64,000 bases of DNA from Oceanimonas smirnovii ATCC BAA-899 (lineage in GTDB: Bacteria > Pseudomonadota > Gammaproteobacteria > Enterobacterales > Aeromonadaceae): NCBI RefSeq assembly GCF_000381965.1, contig NZ_KB908458.1:169563-233562 (forward strand). Reading direction: 5' to 3'. This document shows, in pieces, positions 56,783 through 64,000 of the stretch. A program made the translations under genes and the position numbers. Each line of letters opens with the position of its first letter. The first letter of the stretch is position 1. The notes under the pieces were generated by a model. It was not told where the DNA came from and made no database searches. It saw only the letters and a list, made by a program, of their open reading frames with translations.

Positions 56783-57621
56783 TGGAACAGACGCTCACGT
56801 TCAAGGCTTCCCGCCCCTGGGGCCGCTGGCTGCTGATTGGCACCGGCGTGGTGCTGACCCTGTTGTTGCTGGTGGTGCCGATGATTGCCATCTTTGCCGG
56901 CGCTTTGGCCGCCGGTGTGGGGGGCGTGATCGACAACCTGAATGAGCCCGACATGCTGCACGCCATTGGCCTGACCCTGCTGGTGGCGGCCATTACCGTG
57001 CCCATCAACCTGCTGTTCGGCACTCTGCTGGCCTGGCTGGTCACCCGTTTTCGCTTTCCCGGCCGCCAGCTGCTGCTGACCCTGATGGACGTGCCCTTTG
57101 CGGTGTCGCCGGTGGTGGCCGGTTTGCTTTATCTGCTGATGTACGGCGTCAACGGCCCGGTGGGCGGCTGGCTCGACAGCCACGATATGCAGCTGATGTT
57201 TGCCTGGCCCGGCATTGTGATGGTGACGGTGTTCGTAACCTGCCCCTTTGTGGTGCGGGAGCTGGTGCCGCTGATGAGCAGCCAGGGCACCGATTCGGAA
57301 GAGGCCGCCGTGCTGCTGGGGGCCAGCGGCTGGCAGTTGTTCCGCAAGGTGACCCTGCCCAATATTCGCTGGGCGCTGCTGTACGGCGTCATCCTCACCA
57401 ACGCCCGGGCGGTGGGCGAGTTTGGTGCCGTGTCGGTGGTGTCCGGCGGTATTCGCGGCGAAACCAACACCCTGCCGCTACATGTGGAGCTGCTGCACCA
57501 GGACTACAACGCCGTGGGTGCCTTTACCGCCGCCGCCCTGCTGACCCTGATGGCAGTGGTCACCCTGATGATCAAATCTTACCTCGAGTGGCGTCTGCAC
57601 AGCGCCAGTGAACAGGAGTAA
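56782..57621 (+). CDS. cysW: sulfate/thiosulfate ABC permease CysW
   Basis: Second permease half, 279 residues, with the EAA loop [21 protein letters not shown] and about six membrane segments. The ATG overlaps the cysU stop by one base, indicating coupled translation. Confidence 0.95.
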   Translation: MEQTLTFKASRPWGRWLLIGTGVVLTLLLLVVPMIAIFAGALAAGVGGVIDNLNEPDMLHAIGLTLLVAAITVPINLLFGTLLAWLVTRFRFPGRQLLLTLMDVPFAVSPVVAGLLYLLMYGVNGPVGGWLDSHDMQLMFAWPGIVMVTVFVTCPFVVRELVPLMSSQGTDSEEAAVLLGASGWQLFRKVTLPNIRWALLYGVILTNARAVGEFGAVSVVSGGIRGETNTLPLHVELLHQDYNAVGAFTAAALLTLMAVVTLMIKSYLEWRLHSASEQE

Positions 57622-57626
57622 CCGGC

Positions 57627-58718
57627 ATGAGCATTCGCATTGACGGCATTCAGAAATCCTTCGGCAAGACTCGGGTACTGCACGACATTAACCTGGATCT
57701 GCCCAGTGGTCAGCTGGTGGGCCTGCTGGGGCCGTCCGGCTCGGGCAAAACCACGCTGCTGCGCATTATTGCCGGGCTGGAGCAGGCCAATGCTGGTCGC
57801 ATTCACTTCAGCTGCACCGACGTAACCGGGCTGCACGCCCGGGATCGAAAGGTGGGCTTTGTGTTTCAGCATTACGCCCTGTTCCGCCATATGACGGTGT
57901 TCGACAACATCGCCTTTGGCCTGACCATCAAGCCGAGAAAGGAACGCCCGTCCGCCGCCGAGATTAAAACCCGGGTGGGCAAGCTGCTGGAAATGATCCA
58001 GCTGTCACACCTGGCCGACCGCTTTCCGTCCCAGCTGTCCGGTGGCCAGCGTCAGCGGGTGGCCCTGGCGCGGGCACTGGCGGTGGAGCCGCGGGTGCTG
58101 CTGCTGGACGAGCCCTTTGGTGCCCTGGATGCTCAGGTGCGTAAAGACTTGCGCCGCTGGCTGCGCCGGCTGCACGACGATCTGCACTTCACCAGCGTGT
58201 TCGTGACTCACGATCAGGAAGAGGCGCTGGATGTGTCGGATCAGGTGGTGGTGATGAGCCAGGGCCGCATTGAGCAGATTGGCAGCCCCAACACCGTATG
58301 GCAGCAGCCCGCCAGCCGCTTTGTGCTGGAGTTTCTGGGCGAGGTGGCCAAAATCGACGGCGAGCTGGCGGGTGGCCGTTTTCGCGTGGGTGACCATGGC
58401 CTGGCACTGCCGGCGGCGGCACAACACAGCGGAGCCGCCAGCTGGTATCTGCGCCCCCACGAGATCGGCCTGCAGGCCGAGGCAAGCAGCAGTCATCCGC
58501 TGCCGGTGCGGGTTACCGACGTGAACCCCCGCGGTGCCATGGTGCATCTGGAGCTGGAGCCTGCCGGCTGGCCGGGCCCGCTGCTGGAAGCCGAGCTGCC
58601 CCAGCATCAGCTAAGTAATGTAGAACGAGGCCAGACCCTGTATCTGGGTGGCCAGCAGGGCCGCCTCTACGCCGGCGACCGCCAGCTCACCGAAAGCAAG
58701 CTGGCGTTATCGGCCTGA
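57627..58718 (+). CDS. cysA: sulfate/thiosulfate ABC ATPase CysA
   Basis: ATPase of the importer. The 363-residue protein has Walker [10 protein letters not shown], signature LSGGQRQR, Walker [13 protein letters not shown] and the H-loop VTHDQEEA, plus a C-terminal TOBE-like regulatory domain. It begins five bases after the cysW stop. Confidence 0.96.
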   Translation: MSIRIDGIQKSFGKTRVLHDINLDLPSGQLVGLLGPSGSGKTTLLRIIAGLEQANAGRIHFSCTDVTGLHARDRKVGFVFQHYALFRHMTVFDNIAFGLTIKPRKERPSAAEIKTRVGKLLEMIQLSHLADRFPSQLSGGQRQRVALARALAVEPRVLLLDEPFGALDAQVRKDLRRWLRRLHDDLHFTSVFVTHDQEEALDVSDQVVVMSQGRIEQIGSPNTVWQQPASRFVLEFLGEVAKIDGELAGGRFRVGDHGLALPAAAQHSGAASWYLRPHEIGLQAEASSSHPLPVRVTDVNPRGAMVHLELEPAGWPGPLLEAELPQHQLSNVERGQTLYLGGQQGRLYAGDRQLTESKLALSA

Positions 58719-58725
58719 AAGGGCA

Positions 58726-58752
58726 ACAGCTGAAAGCCTGAAGCTGGAAGCT
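58726..58752. repeat. AGCTTCAAGC-type short repeat after cysA
   Basis: The plus strand reads AGCTGAAAGCCTGAAGCTGG and onward, the inverse of the kind seen at 43966-44008 and 58836-58868. Confidence 0.45.
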
Positions 58753-58757
58753 GAAAG

Positions 58758-58780
58758 AAAGGCCGCAGATGCGGCCTTTT
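58758..58780 (+). terminator. terminator of the sulfate operon
   Basis: AAAGGCCGCA/TGCGGCCTTT hairpin with a two-base loop and a short T-run. Confidence 0.75.
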
Positions 58781-58835
58781 GGGTATTCACAGCGTGATTT
58801 TCATGTTTAATGGCCGCATATTCCAAAAACAATAC

Positions 58836-58868
58836 CGGGCGACTTCGCGCTGTCAGCTTCAAGCTGCG
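58836..58868. repeat. AGCTTCAAGC-type short repeat beside cysM
   Basis: CGGGCGACTTC ... GCTGTCAGCTTCAAGC, matching the copy at 43966-44008 in order and orientation, again beside the stop of a minus-strand gene. Confidence 0.5.
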
Positions 58869-58869
58869 G

Positions 58870-59760
58870 TTAACCGTTAAACACACCCGATGACAGGTAG
58901 CGGTCGCCCCGATCGCAGACAATAGCCACAATCACGGCGTTATCCACTTGCTCCGCCAGTTTCAGCGCGCCGGCCACGGCACCGCCGGAGCTGACGCCGC
59001 AGAAAATGCCTTCCTCTCGTGCCAGGCGCAGCATGGTAGCCTTAGCTTCTTCTTCGCTGATATCCAGCACCGAATCCACCCGGCTTTTGTCAAAGATGCC
59101 TGGCAGATAGGCCTCGGGCCAGCGCCGAATGCCCGGAATATGGCTGCCTTCGCAGGGCTGCAGGCCCACAATCTGCACCTCCGGGTTCTGCGCCTTGAGG
59201 TATTGGGACACGCCCATGATGGTGCCGGTGGTGCCCATGCTGGACACAAAGTGGGTAATACGGCCGTCGGTTTGCTGCCAGATCTCGGGGCCGGTGGAGA
59301 GCAGGTGGGCTTGCGGGTTGTCCGGGTTGTTGAACTGGTCAAGGATCACGCCCTTGTCTTCGGCGGCCATTTGCTCCGCCAGATCCCGGGCGCCTTCCAT
59401 GCCTTCTGCCTTGCTCACCAGAATAAGCTCGGCACCATAGGCGCGCATGGAGGCCTTGCGCTCTTCGGTGGAGTTGTCGGGCATGATCAGCACCATTTTG
59501 TAGCCCTTGATGGCGGCGGCCATCGCCAGAGCAATGCCGGTGTTGCCGCTGGTGGCTTCAATCAGGGTATCGCCAGGCTTGATGATACCGCGCAGCTCGG
59601 CCTGCTGAATCATGTTCAGGGCCGGTCTGTCTTTTACCGAGCCAGCCGGGTTATTGCCTTCCAGCTTGACCAGCACACAACTGTTGGTGTGATTGGTCAT
59701 ACGCTGCAGGCGCACCAGCGGCGTGTTGCCGACATAATCCTCAATGGTCGGAAATGACAT
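58870..59760 (-). CDS. cysM: cysteine synthase B CysM
   Basis: Pyridoxal-phosphate enzyme making cysteine (or S-sulfocysteine from thiosulfate). The 296-residue protein has the PLP-lysine motif GSVKDRPAL, SGNTGIALAM, SSMGTTGTIMG and VSSGGAVAG. The CysM-type PDNSTEERKASMRAYGAE segment separates it from CysK. In E. coli cysM ends the cysPUWAM operon; here it is on the opposite strand, convergent with cysA. Confidence 0.94.
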   Translation of the reverse strand: MSFPTIEDYVGNTPLVRLQRMTNHTNSCVLVKLEGNNPAGSVKDRPALNMIQQAELRGIIKPGDTLIEATSGNTGIALAMAAAIKGYKMVLIMPDNSTEERKASMRAYGAELILVSKAEGMEGARDLAEQMAAEDKGVILDQFNNPDNPQAHLLSTGPEIWQQTDGRITHFVSSMGTTGTIMGVSQYLKAQNPEVQIVGLQPCEGSHIPGIRRWPEAYLPGIFDKSRVDSVLDISEEEAKATMLRLAREEGIFCGVSSGGAVAGALKLAEQVDNAVIVAIVCDRGDRYLSSGVFNG

Positions 59761-59906
59761 AGGTAATCCTTTGCTACAGTGTCTGCAGCTAGTTTACCTC
59801 CGAGGTGCCAGGCAAGTTAAGAGGCAGTAATAAATAGCCCGGTTACGGCTTGCGCCAGAATCAGCCCGGTATAATAATTCGCCGGCCCTGTTCACGGAGA
59901 GTCCTT

Positions 59907-60260
59907 ATGCCGCCACTGGCCATTACCATCAGTCTGCTGATCCTCAGCAACATTTTCATGACGTTTGCCTGGTACGGGCATCTAAAAAATATGCAGCACA
60001 GCCCCTGGATCTGGGCCGCCCTGGTCAGCTGGGGCATAGCACTGTTTGAATACCTGCTGCAGGTGCCGGCCAACCGCATTGGCGCTCAGGTGGTCAATGT
60101 GGGTCAGCTCAAGATCCTGCAGGAGGTGATCACCCTGTCGGTATTCGTGCCCTTTTCCATACTCTACCTGAAAGAGCCCTTTCGTATGGACTTTGTCTGG
60201 GCCGGGCTCTGCCTGCTGGGTGCCGTGTTCTTCATGTTCCGCGAGCGGCTGTTTGGCTGA
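59907..60260 (+). CDS. small multidrug-resistance-like DUF486 membrane protein
   Basis: From ATG 59907 (GGAG seven bases upstream) it has 117 residues with four helices: ITISLLILSNIFMTFAWYGHL, WIWAALVSWGIALFEYLLQVPANRIG, ITLSVFVPFSILYL and FVWAGLCLLGAVFFMF. The block FEYLLQVPANRIG is typical of DUF486. Function unknown, probably a drug/metabolite transporter relative. Confidence 0.85.
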   Translation: MPPLAITISLLILSNIFMTFAWYGHLKNMQHSPWIWAALVSWGIALFEYLLQVPANRIGAQVVNVGQLKILQEVITLSVFVPFSILYLKEPFRMDFVWAGLCLLGAVFFMFRERLFG

Positions 60261-60261
60261 A

Positions 60262-60876
60262 TCAGCGACTTAGTGCCAGCCGGGCACCCAGTACCATCAT
60301 CAGTATTCCCGAGATCCGGCCCAGATAAACGGAAAAACGCTCCCGGCCTGCCAGGCTGCGCTGCAGCCGCTGCCCCAGCAAACCGTAGCCGCCGTTGCAC
60401 AGAGTGGCGGTGAGAGTAAACACCAGCCCCAGTTGCAGCAACTGTAACGGCACCGAACCACCGTCAAAAGTGACGAACTGGGGCAGAAACGCGAGGAAAA
60501 ACAGCGCTACTTTGGGGTTAAGCAGGCCCACGGTCAGCCCTTGCCTGAAAATACGCCAGCTGCTTTGCTCATTAGCAGCGGCAGGTAACGCCAGCCTGCT
60601 GGCATGACGCAGGCTGCTCCAGCCCAGATAGAACAGATAAGCCGCACCGGCATACTTGATCAGGGTAAAGGCGGTAGCCGACTGCAACACCAGCGCCGAT
60701 AATCCCACCACTGCCAGCAAAGTATGGCCAAGATAAGAGATCCCAAGCCCGAGCGCCGCCAGCATGCCGGCGCGACGATGGCCACCCAGGGCCTGAGAAA
60801 GGATAAAAAAGATATCCGGCCCGGGGGTCAGATTCAGGGCAAGACAGGCGGGAATAAACAGTAACCAGACTTCCAT
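60262..60876 (-). CDS. LysE/RhtB-family exporter
   Basis: Amino-acid efflux family member. From ATG 60876 (GGAG six bases upstream) it has 204 residues with six hydrophobic segments, the family start PACLALNLTPGPDIFFILSQAL-like, and GLLNPKVALFFLAFLPQF. Substrate unknown. It is convergent with the DUF486 gene. Confidence 0.9.
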   Translation of the reverse strand: MEVWLLFIPACLALNLTPGPDIFFILSQALGGHRRAGMLAALGLGISYLGHTLLAVVGLSALVLQSATAFTLIKYAGAAYLFYLGWSSLRHASRLALPAAANEQSSWRIFRQGLTVGLLNPKVALFFLAFLPQFVTFDGGSVPLQLLQLGLVFTLTATLCNGGYGLLGQRLQRSLAGRERFSVYLGRISGILMMVLGARLALSR

Positions 60877-60983
60877 CACAGTCTCCGGTGGCGTTTGTTC
60901 ATGGTCAACACAAAATGGATAACAGGCTGATAATATGATTCAAATATTAGTTTGGTGCCACATATCCCTTTTGAGGAGACGCT

Positions 60984-63647
60984 ATGCCCCAGCAAGGACT
61001 CGATGCCCTGTTCAGGCCTGCCAGTATTGCCGTTATCGGAGCTTCCCACCGGGACGACGGTGCCGGCAAACTGGTAATGAAAAACCTGCTGGCCGGCAAT
61101 TTCAGCGGCCCCGTTATGCCGGTTAACCCCAAATACGAGGCCGTGGCCGGAGTGATGGCTTATCCGAATATCGCCAGCCTGCCGCGCGTTCCTGATCTGG
61201 CCATTATCTGCACACCGGCAGAGAAAAATACAGAGATTATCGAACAACTGGGACAAAAGGGCTGTAAAGCCGCCATTATTCTTGCTGCCGGCACCACTAA
61301 TGAGCAGCTGGAGCAAATGAAAGCCAGCGCCCGCCAGCACCGTATGCGCCTGTTAGGCCCTAACAGCATGGGGGTAATACTGCCGCATCTGGGGTTAAAT
61401 GTGAGTTTTGCCCCTTTTCCGGCCAAAAAAGGGCGAATTGCCTTTGTTTCACAATCTTCTGCGGTGTGTGCGACGATTCTGGACTGGGCACGGCATAACG
61501 ATATCGGCTTCTCTCATTTTATCTCCCTGGGTGATGCCTGCGATATCGACTTTGCTCAGCTGCTCGATTACCTGTCCCGGGACCGGCACACCAATTCCAT
61601 TTTGCTGTATATGGATGCCGTGCAGGATGCCCGTGCCTTTATGTCTGCAGCCCGTGCCGCGTCCCGCAACAAGGCTGTGCTGGTGGTCAAAAGCGGCAAA
61701 ACCCGTATTGGCGCTCAGTTGGGTCATATTCATACCGGCGGCCATGTGGGCATGGACTCAGCCTACGATGCCGCCATTCGCCGGGCCGGCATGCTGAGAG
61801 TGCGCGACACTCACGACTTGTTTGCCGCGGTAGAAACCCTGAACCATTCACACAGTCTGCGGGGCGAGCGGCTGGTTATTCTCACCAATGGCGGTGGTCC
61901 GGCCATCAATGCCATCGACACCCTGCTGGCCCGGGGCGGCAAGCTGGCCAGCCTGACCGACACAACACGCGCGGCACTGGACAACGTATTGCCGCCATCC
62001 TGGTCTCGCACCAACCCCATCGACATCGTCGGTGATGCACCAGTAGAGCGCTACGTGGCCAGCCTTCGGGTACTGCTCGATAGTGACGATTTTGATGCCA
62101 TTCTGATCATGCATGCGCCCTCGGCTGCGGTAAACAGCACAAAAGTCGCCAAAGAGCTGATTGAAGTACTGCGCTCTCACCCCAGAGCCAAACGTTTTAA
62201 TATTCTGACCAACTGGTCCGGTGAAACCAGCGCTTTTGAAGCCCGCCGTTGCTTTACCGAAGCCGGCATTCCCACCTATCGCACGCCGGAAAGCGCTGCC
62301 GGTGCTTTTATGCATATGGTGGAATATCGACGTAACCAAAAACAGCTGATGGAAACCCCCGAGTCCATTTCAGACATGCCTAGTGATGGCGACACAGTCC
62401 GCAAGCTCATTGGTCAGGCTTTTGAAGAAGGACTGAACCAGCTCGATACTCATGAAGTGAGCCGGCTGATGGCCGCTTATGGCATTGACGTTTTGCCGAC
62501 CTGGATTGCCACTGACGGCACCGAAGCAGCCCATATTGCCGAACAAATTGGTTATCCTGTGGCGATCAAGCTGCGATCTCCCGATATTGTGCATAAATCG
62601 GAAGTGTCGGGCGTAGTGCTCAACCTGCGTTCGGCCGCAGAGGTGGCTCAGGCTGCCGATGCACTGCTCGACCGGGTGCGGCAGGCATACCCCAGTGCTC
62701 GTATACACGGTTTGATGGTACAGCGCATGGCGCGCCGGGCAGGCTCTCAGGAGCTGCATATAGCGGTTCGCTCAGATCCCGTGTTTGGTCCGGTCATTCT
62801 GCTGGGTGACGGCGGTGTGGATCTGGAAGGAGAAGAGCAGGCCGCAGTGGCATTACCCCCCTTAAACATGACCCTGGCCCGCTATCTGGTTATTAATGCG
62901 CTTAAAAGCGGCAAGGTGCGTGCAAACCGCTCTCAGCACCCCATGGATATGATGGCGGTATGCCGGGTACTGACTCAGGTATCTCATCTGATTATCAACC
63001 ACCCGGAGATTGTCAGCCTCGATATTCATCCGCTGCTGGCCACCGGTAGCGAACTGATTGCACTGGATGTAAGCATGAAGCTCACTCCCTTTGAAGGAGA
63101 TGGCCAGACCCGGCTTGCTATCCGGCCTTACCCCAAAGAGTGGGAAGAGCGTACTGTGCTTAAAGATGGCACTCCGGTCACTCTAAGGCCCATACTCCCC
63201 GAAGATGAGCCAGCCCATCAGGATTTTGTCAGCCATGTTACTGATGAAGACAGATATAAACGCTTCTTTGCCGATGTGGTGATCGGCCATGAAGAACTGG
63301 CTCATATGACTCAGATAGATTATGACCGGGAAATGGCCTTTGTAGCCGTGGCCAGTAATGGCAGCATTCTTGGTGTAGTACGGGCAGTTTCTGATCCTGA
63401 CAATAACGATGCCGAGTTTGCTGTGCTGGTACGCTCGGATCTCAAGGGCGTGGGACTGGGCCGTATGCTGATGGAGAAGATCATTCGTTATGCCCGGCAG
63501 CGCGGTCTCAACAGCCTGAGCGGTATCACAATGCCATCGAACCGGGGCATGGTGATGCTGGCCCGCAAGCTGGGCTTTAACACCAGAATGCAGCTGGAAG
63601 ACGGTATCGTTGAGCTGAAGCTGCTGCTGAATAATGAGGTTTTGTAG
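60984..63647 (+). CDS. patZ: protein lysine acetyltransferase PatZ (YfiQ type)
   Basis: Acetylates lysines of acetyl-CoA synthetase and other proteins. The 887-residue protein has an N-terminal NDP-forming acyl-CoA synthetase-like region (SIAVIGASH, LLGPNSMGV, FVSQSSAV, an ATP-grasp part near 480-690) and a C-terminal GNAT domain (residues 725-887) with the acetyl-CoA loop RSDLKGVGLGRMLM. The E. coli protein is 886 residues. A His essential for acyl-CoA synthetase phosphorylation is not evident, in keeping with the pseudo-synthetase part of PatZ. Confidence 0.95.
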   Translation: MPQQGLDALFRPASIAVIGASHRDDGAGKLVMKNLLAGNFSGPVMPVNPKYEAVAGVMAYPNIASLPRVPDLAIICTPAEKNTEIIEQLGQKGCKAAIILAAGTTNEQLEQMKASARQHRMRLLGPNSMGVILPHLGLNVSFAPFPAKKGRIAFVSQSSAVCATILDWARHNDIGFSHFISLGDACDIDFAQLLDYLSRDRHTNSILLYMDAVQDARAFMSAARAASRNKAVLVVKSGKTRIGAQLGHIHTGGHVGMDSAYDAAIRRAGMLRVRDTHDLFAAVETLNHSHSLRGERLVILTNGGGPAINAIDTLLARGGKLASLTDTTRAALDNVLPPSWSRTNPIDIVGDAPVERYVASLRVLLDSDDFDAILIMHAPSAAVNSTKVAKELIEVLRSHPRAKRFNILTNWSGETSAFEARRCFTEAGIPTYRTPESAAGAFMHMVEYRRNQKQLMETPESISDMPSDGDTVRKLIGQAFEEGLNQLDTHEVSRLMAAYGIDVLPTWIATDGTEAAHIAEQIGYPVAIKLRSPDIVHKSEVSGVVLNLRSAAEVAQAADALLDRVRQAYPSARIHGLMVQRMARRAGSQELHIAVRSDPVFGPVILLGDGGVDLEGEEQAAVALPPLNMTLARYLVINALKSGKVRANRSQHPMDMMAVCRVLTQVSHLIINHPEIVSLDIHPLLATGSELIALDVSMKLTPFEGDGQTRLAIRPYPKEWEERTVLKDGTPVTLRPILPEDEPAHQDFVSHVTDEDRYKRFFADVVIGHEELAHMTQIDYDREMAFVAVASNGSILGVVRAVSDPDNNDAEFAVLVRSDLKGVGLGRMLMEKIIRYARQRGLNSLSGITMPSNRGMVMLARKLGFNTRMQLEDGIVELKLLLNNEVL

Positions 63648-63696
63648 GCCCGGTTTAACCGGGCAATAAATGCATACGCCCCGTATAAAACGGGGC
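63648..63696. other. two stem-loops after patZ
   Basis: GCCCGG/CCGGGC (63648-63664) and GCCCCG/CGGGGC (63678-63696) are short hairpins without T-runs. They may end patZ transcription or be processing signals facing the rRNA operon. Confidence 0.4.
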
Positions 63697-63720
63697 CTGC
63701 AAACACAAAATACAGAAACG

Positions 63721-63754
63721 AAAAAAGCCCTTCACATCAGTGAAGGGCTTTTTC
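63721..63754 (-). terminator. rRNA operon terminator
   Basis: Ten-pair stem AAGCCCTTCA/TGAAGGGCTT with a six-base loop, and a T-run (six) on the minus strand just beyond the 5S gene. The plus strand also has T after the stem, so it could stop patZ transcripts as well. Confidence 0.9.
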
Positions 63755-63762
63755 TTATTGGG

Positions 63763-63880
63763 TGCCTGGCAGTGACCTACTTTCACATGGCAGCTGCCAC
63801 ACTATCATCGGCGCGGTTGCGTTTCACTACTGAGTTCGGCATGGAGTCAGGTGGTTCCACAACGCTATGGCCGCCAGGCA
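63763..63880 (-). rRNA. rrf: 5S ribosomal RNA
   Basis: Reading left from 63880 the sequence TGCCTGGCGGCCATAGCG and onward matches gammaproteobacterial 5S rRNA through the CCACCTGACTCCATGCC loop and the ACTCAGTAGTGAAACG segment. The 3' end pairs with the start near 63763 (TGCCTGGC/GCCAGGCA). Length about 118. Confidence 0.97.
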
Positions 63881-63965
63881 TTAAACTTGAATTCGAAAAA
63901 AGCTTGGTGATGAATTTCTTTGTGCTCTTGAGCCTGCAAGGTCTCACACTTCTTGGGTGTTGTAT

Positions 63966-64000
63966 GGTTAAGCCGCACGGGTCATTAGTACAGGTTAGCT
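63966..64000 (-). rRNA. rrl: 23S ribosomal RNA, 3' end only
   Basis: The minus strand from the right edge reads AGCTAACCTGTACTAATGA, then CCCGTGCGGCTTAACC, the conserved 3' end of gammaproteobacterial 23S rRNA. Only the last 35 or so bases are in the window; the operon extends to the right. Confidence 0.9.

Noticed and set aside
63881..63965. tRNA gene in the 5S-23S spacer
   Set aside because: The spacer has no cloverleaf or TTC-containing T-loop; it looks like ordinary rRNA spacer.

Overview
The window is a core-chromosome segment of a gammaproteobacterium. The ftsY-ftsE-ftsX-rpoH block with rsmD/yhhL beside it, the fabR-yijD pair, a CsrB-type RNA with an upstream UvrY-type box, the ydbH-ynbE-ydbL set and the patZ protein all point to that class. 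A trimethylamine monooxygenase, a neurotransmitter:sodium symporter family transporter and Na+/glutamate symport suggest a marine or brackish lifestyle. From remembered gene content I would look first among Aeromonadaceae relatives (Oceanimonas, Oceanisphaera, Zobellella); that placement is inference. No insertion sequence, prophage, CRISPR array or tRNA gene was seen.

Layout. 1-6.2 kb: carbonic anhydrase (cut by the left edge), rpoH, ftsX, ftsE, ftsY on the minus strand, then rsmD and a YhhL-like gene on the plus strand. 6.2-6.7 kb holds no protein gene but a clear minus-strand CsrB-like RNA. 6.7-18 kb: sseA, yijD-fabR, a sodium-coupled transporter, oligopeptidase B, the ydbH-ynbE-ydbL envelope operon, small membrane or periplasmic proteins and a secreted M14 peptidase. 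18-20.2 kb: a WYL-type regulator followed by a full-length FtsZ homologue outside any dcw cluster, with an intrinsic terminator squeezed between them. 20.2-25 kb: an IclR-hutG-gltS operon and an endonuclease/exonuclease/phosphatase protein. 25-35 kb: a lipoprotein, cytochrome b561 facing cytochrome c', an Atm1-like ABC exporter, ZntB, glutathione peroxidase, a TerC/CBS protein and a chemoreceptor. 35-39.3 kb: pxpABC (5-oxoprolinase) and tmm.

39.3-50.5 kb is thiamine-centred. A TPP riboswitch precedes thiC-thiDE-thiF-thiS-thiG-thiH. A separate thiM-thiE pair lies directly behind a Fic-domain gene that has its own paired operator. Between the two thiamine loci sit an HPP-family membrane protein, a TetR regulator with two near-identical operators, and a TM2 protein. 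50.7-64 kb: menA, a menC-like gene that has lost expected catalytic residues, rnb, the sulfate ABC operon sbp-cysU-cysW-cysA, cysM, two small transporters, patZ, and the 3' end of an rRNA operon (5S and the last bases of 23S) pointing left.

Themes. Glutamate supply recurs: HutG and PxpABC both yield glutamate and GltS imports it. Sulfur assimilation (sulfate uptake, CysM) feeds cysteine for thiamine. The items most worth a second look are the WYL/terminator/FtsZ unit, the fic-thiM-thiE operon, the degenerate MenC-like protein and the CsrB-like RNA.
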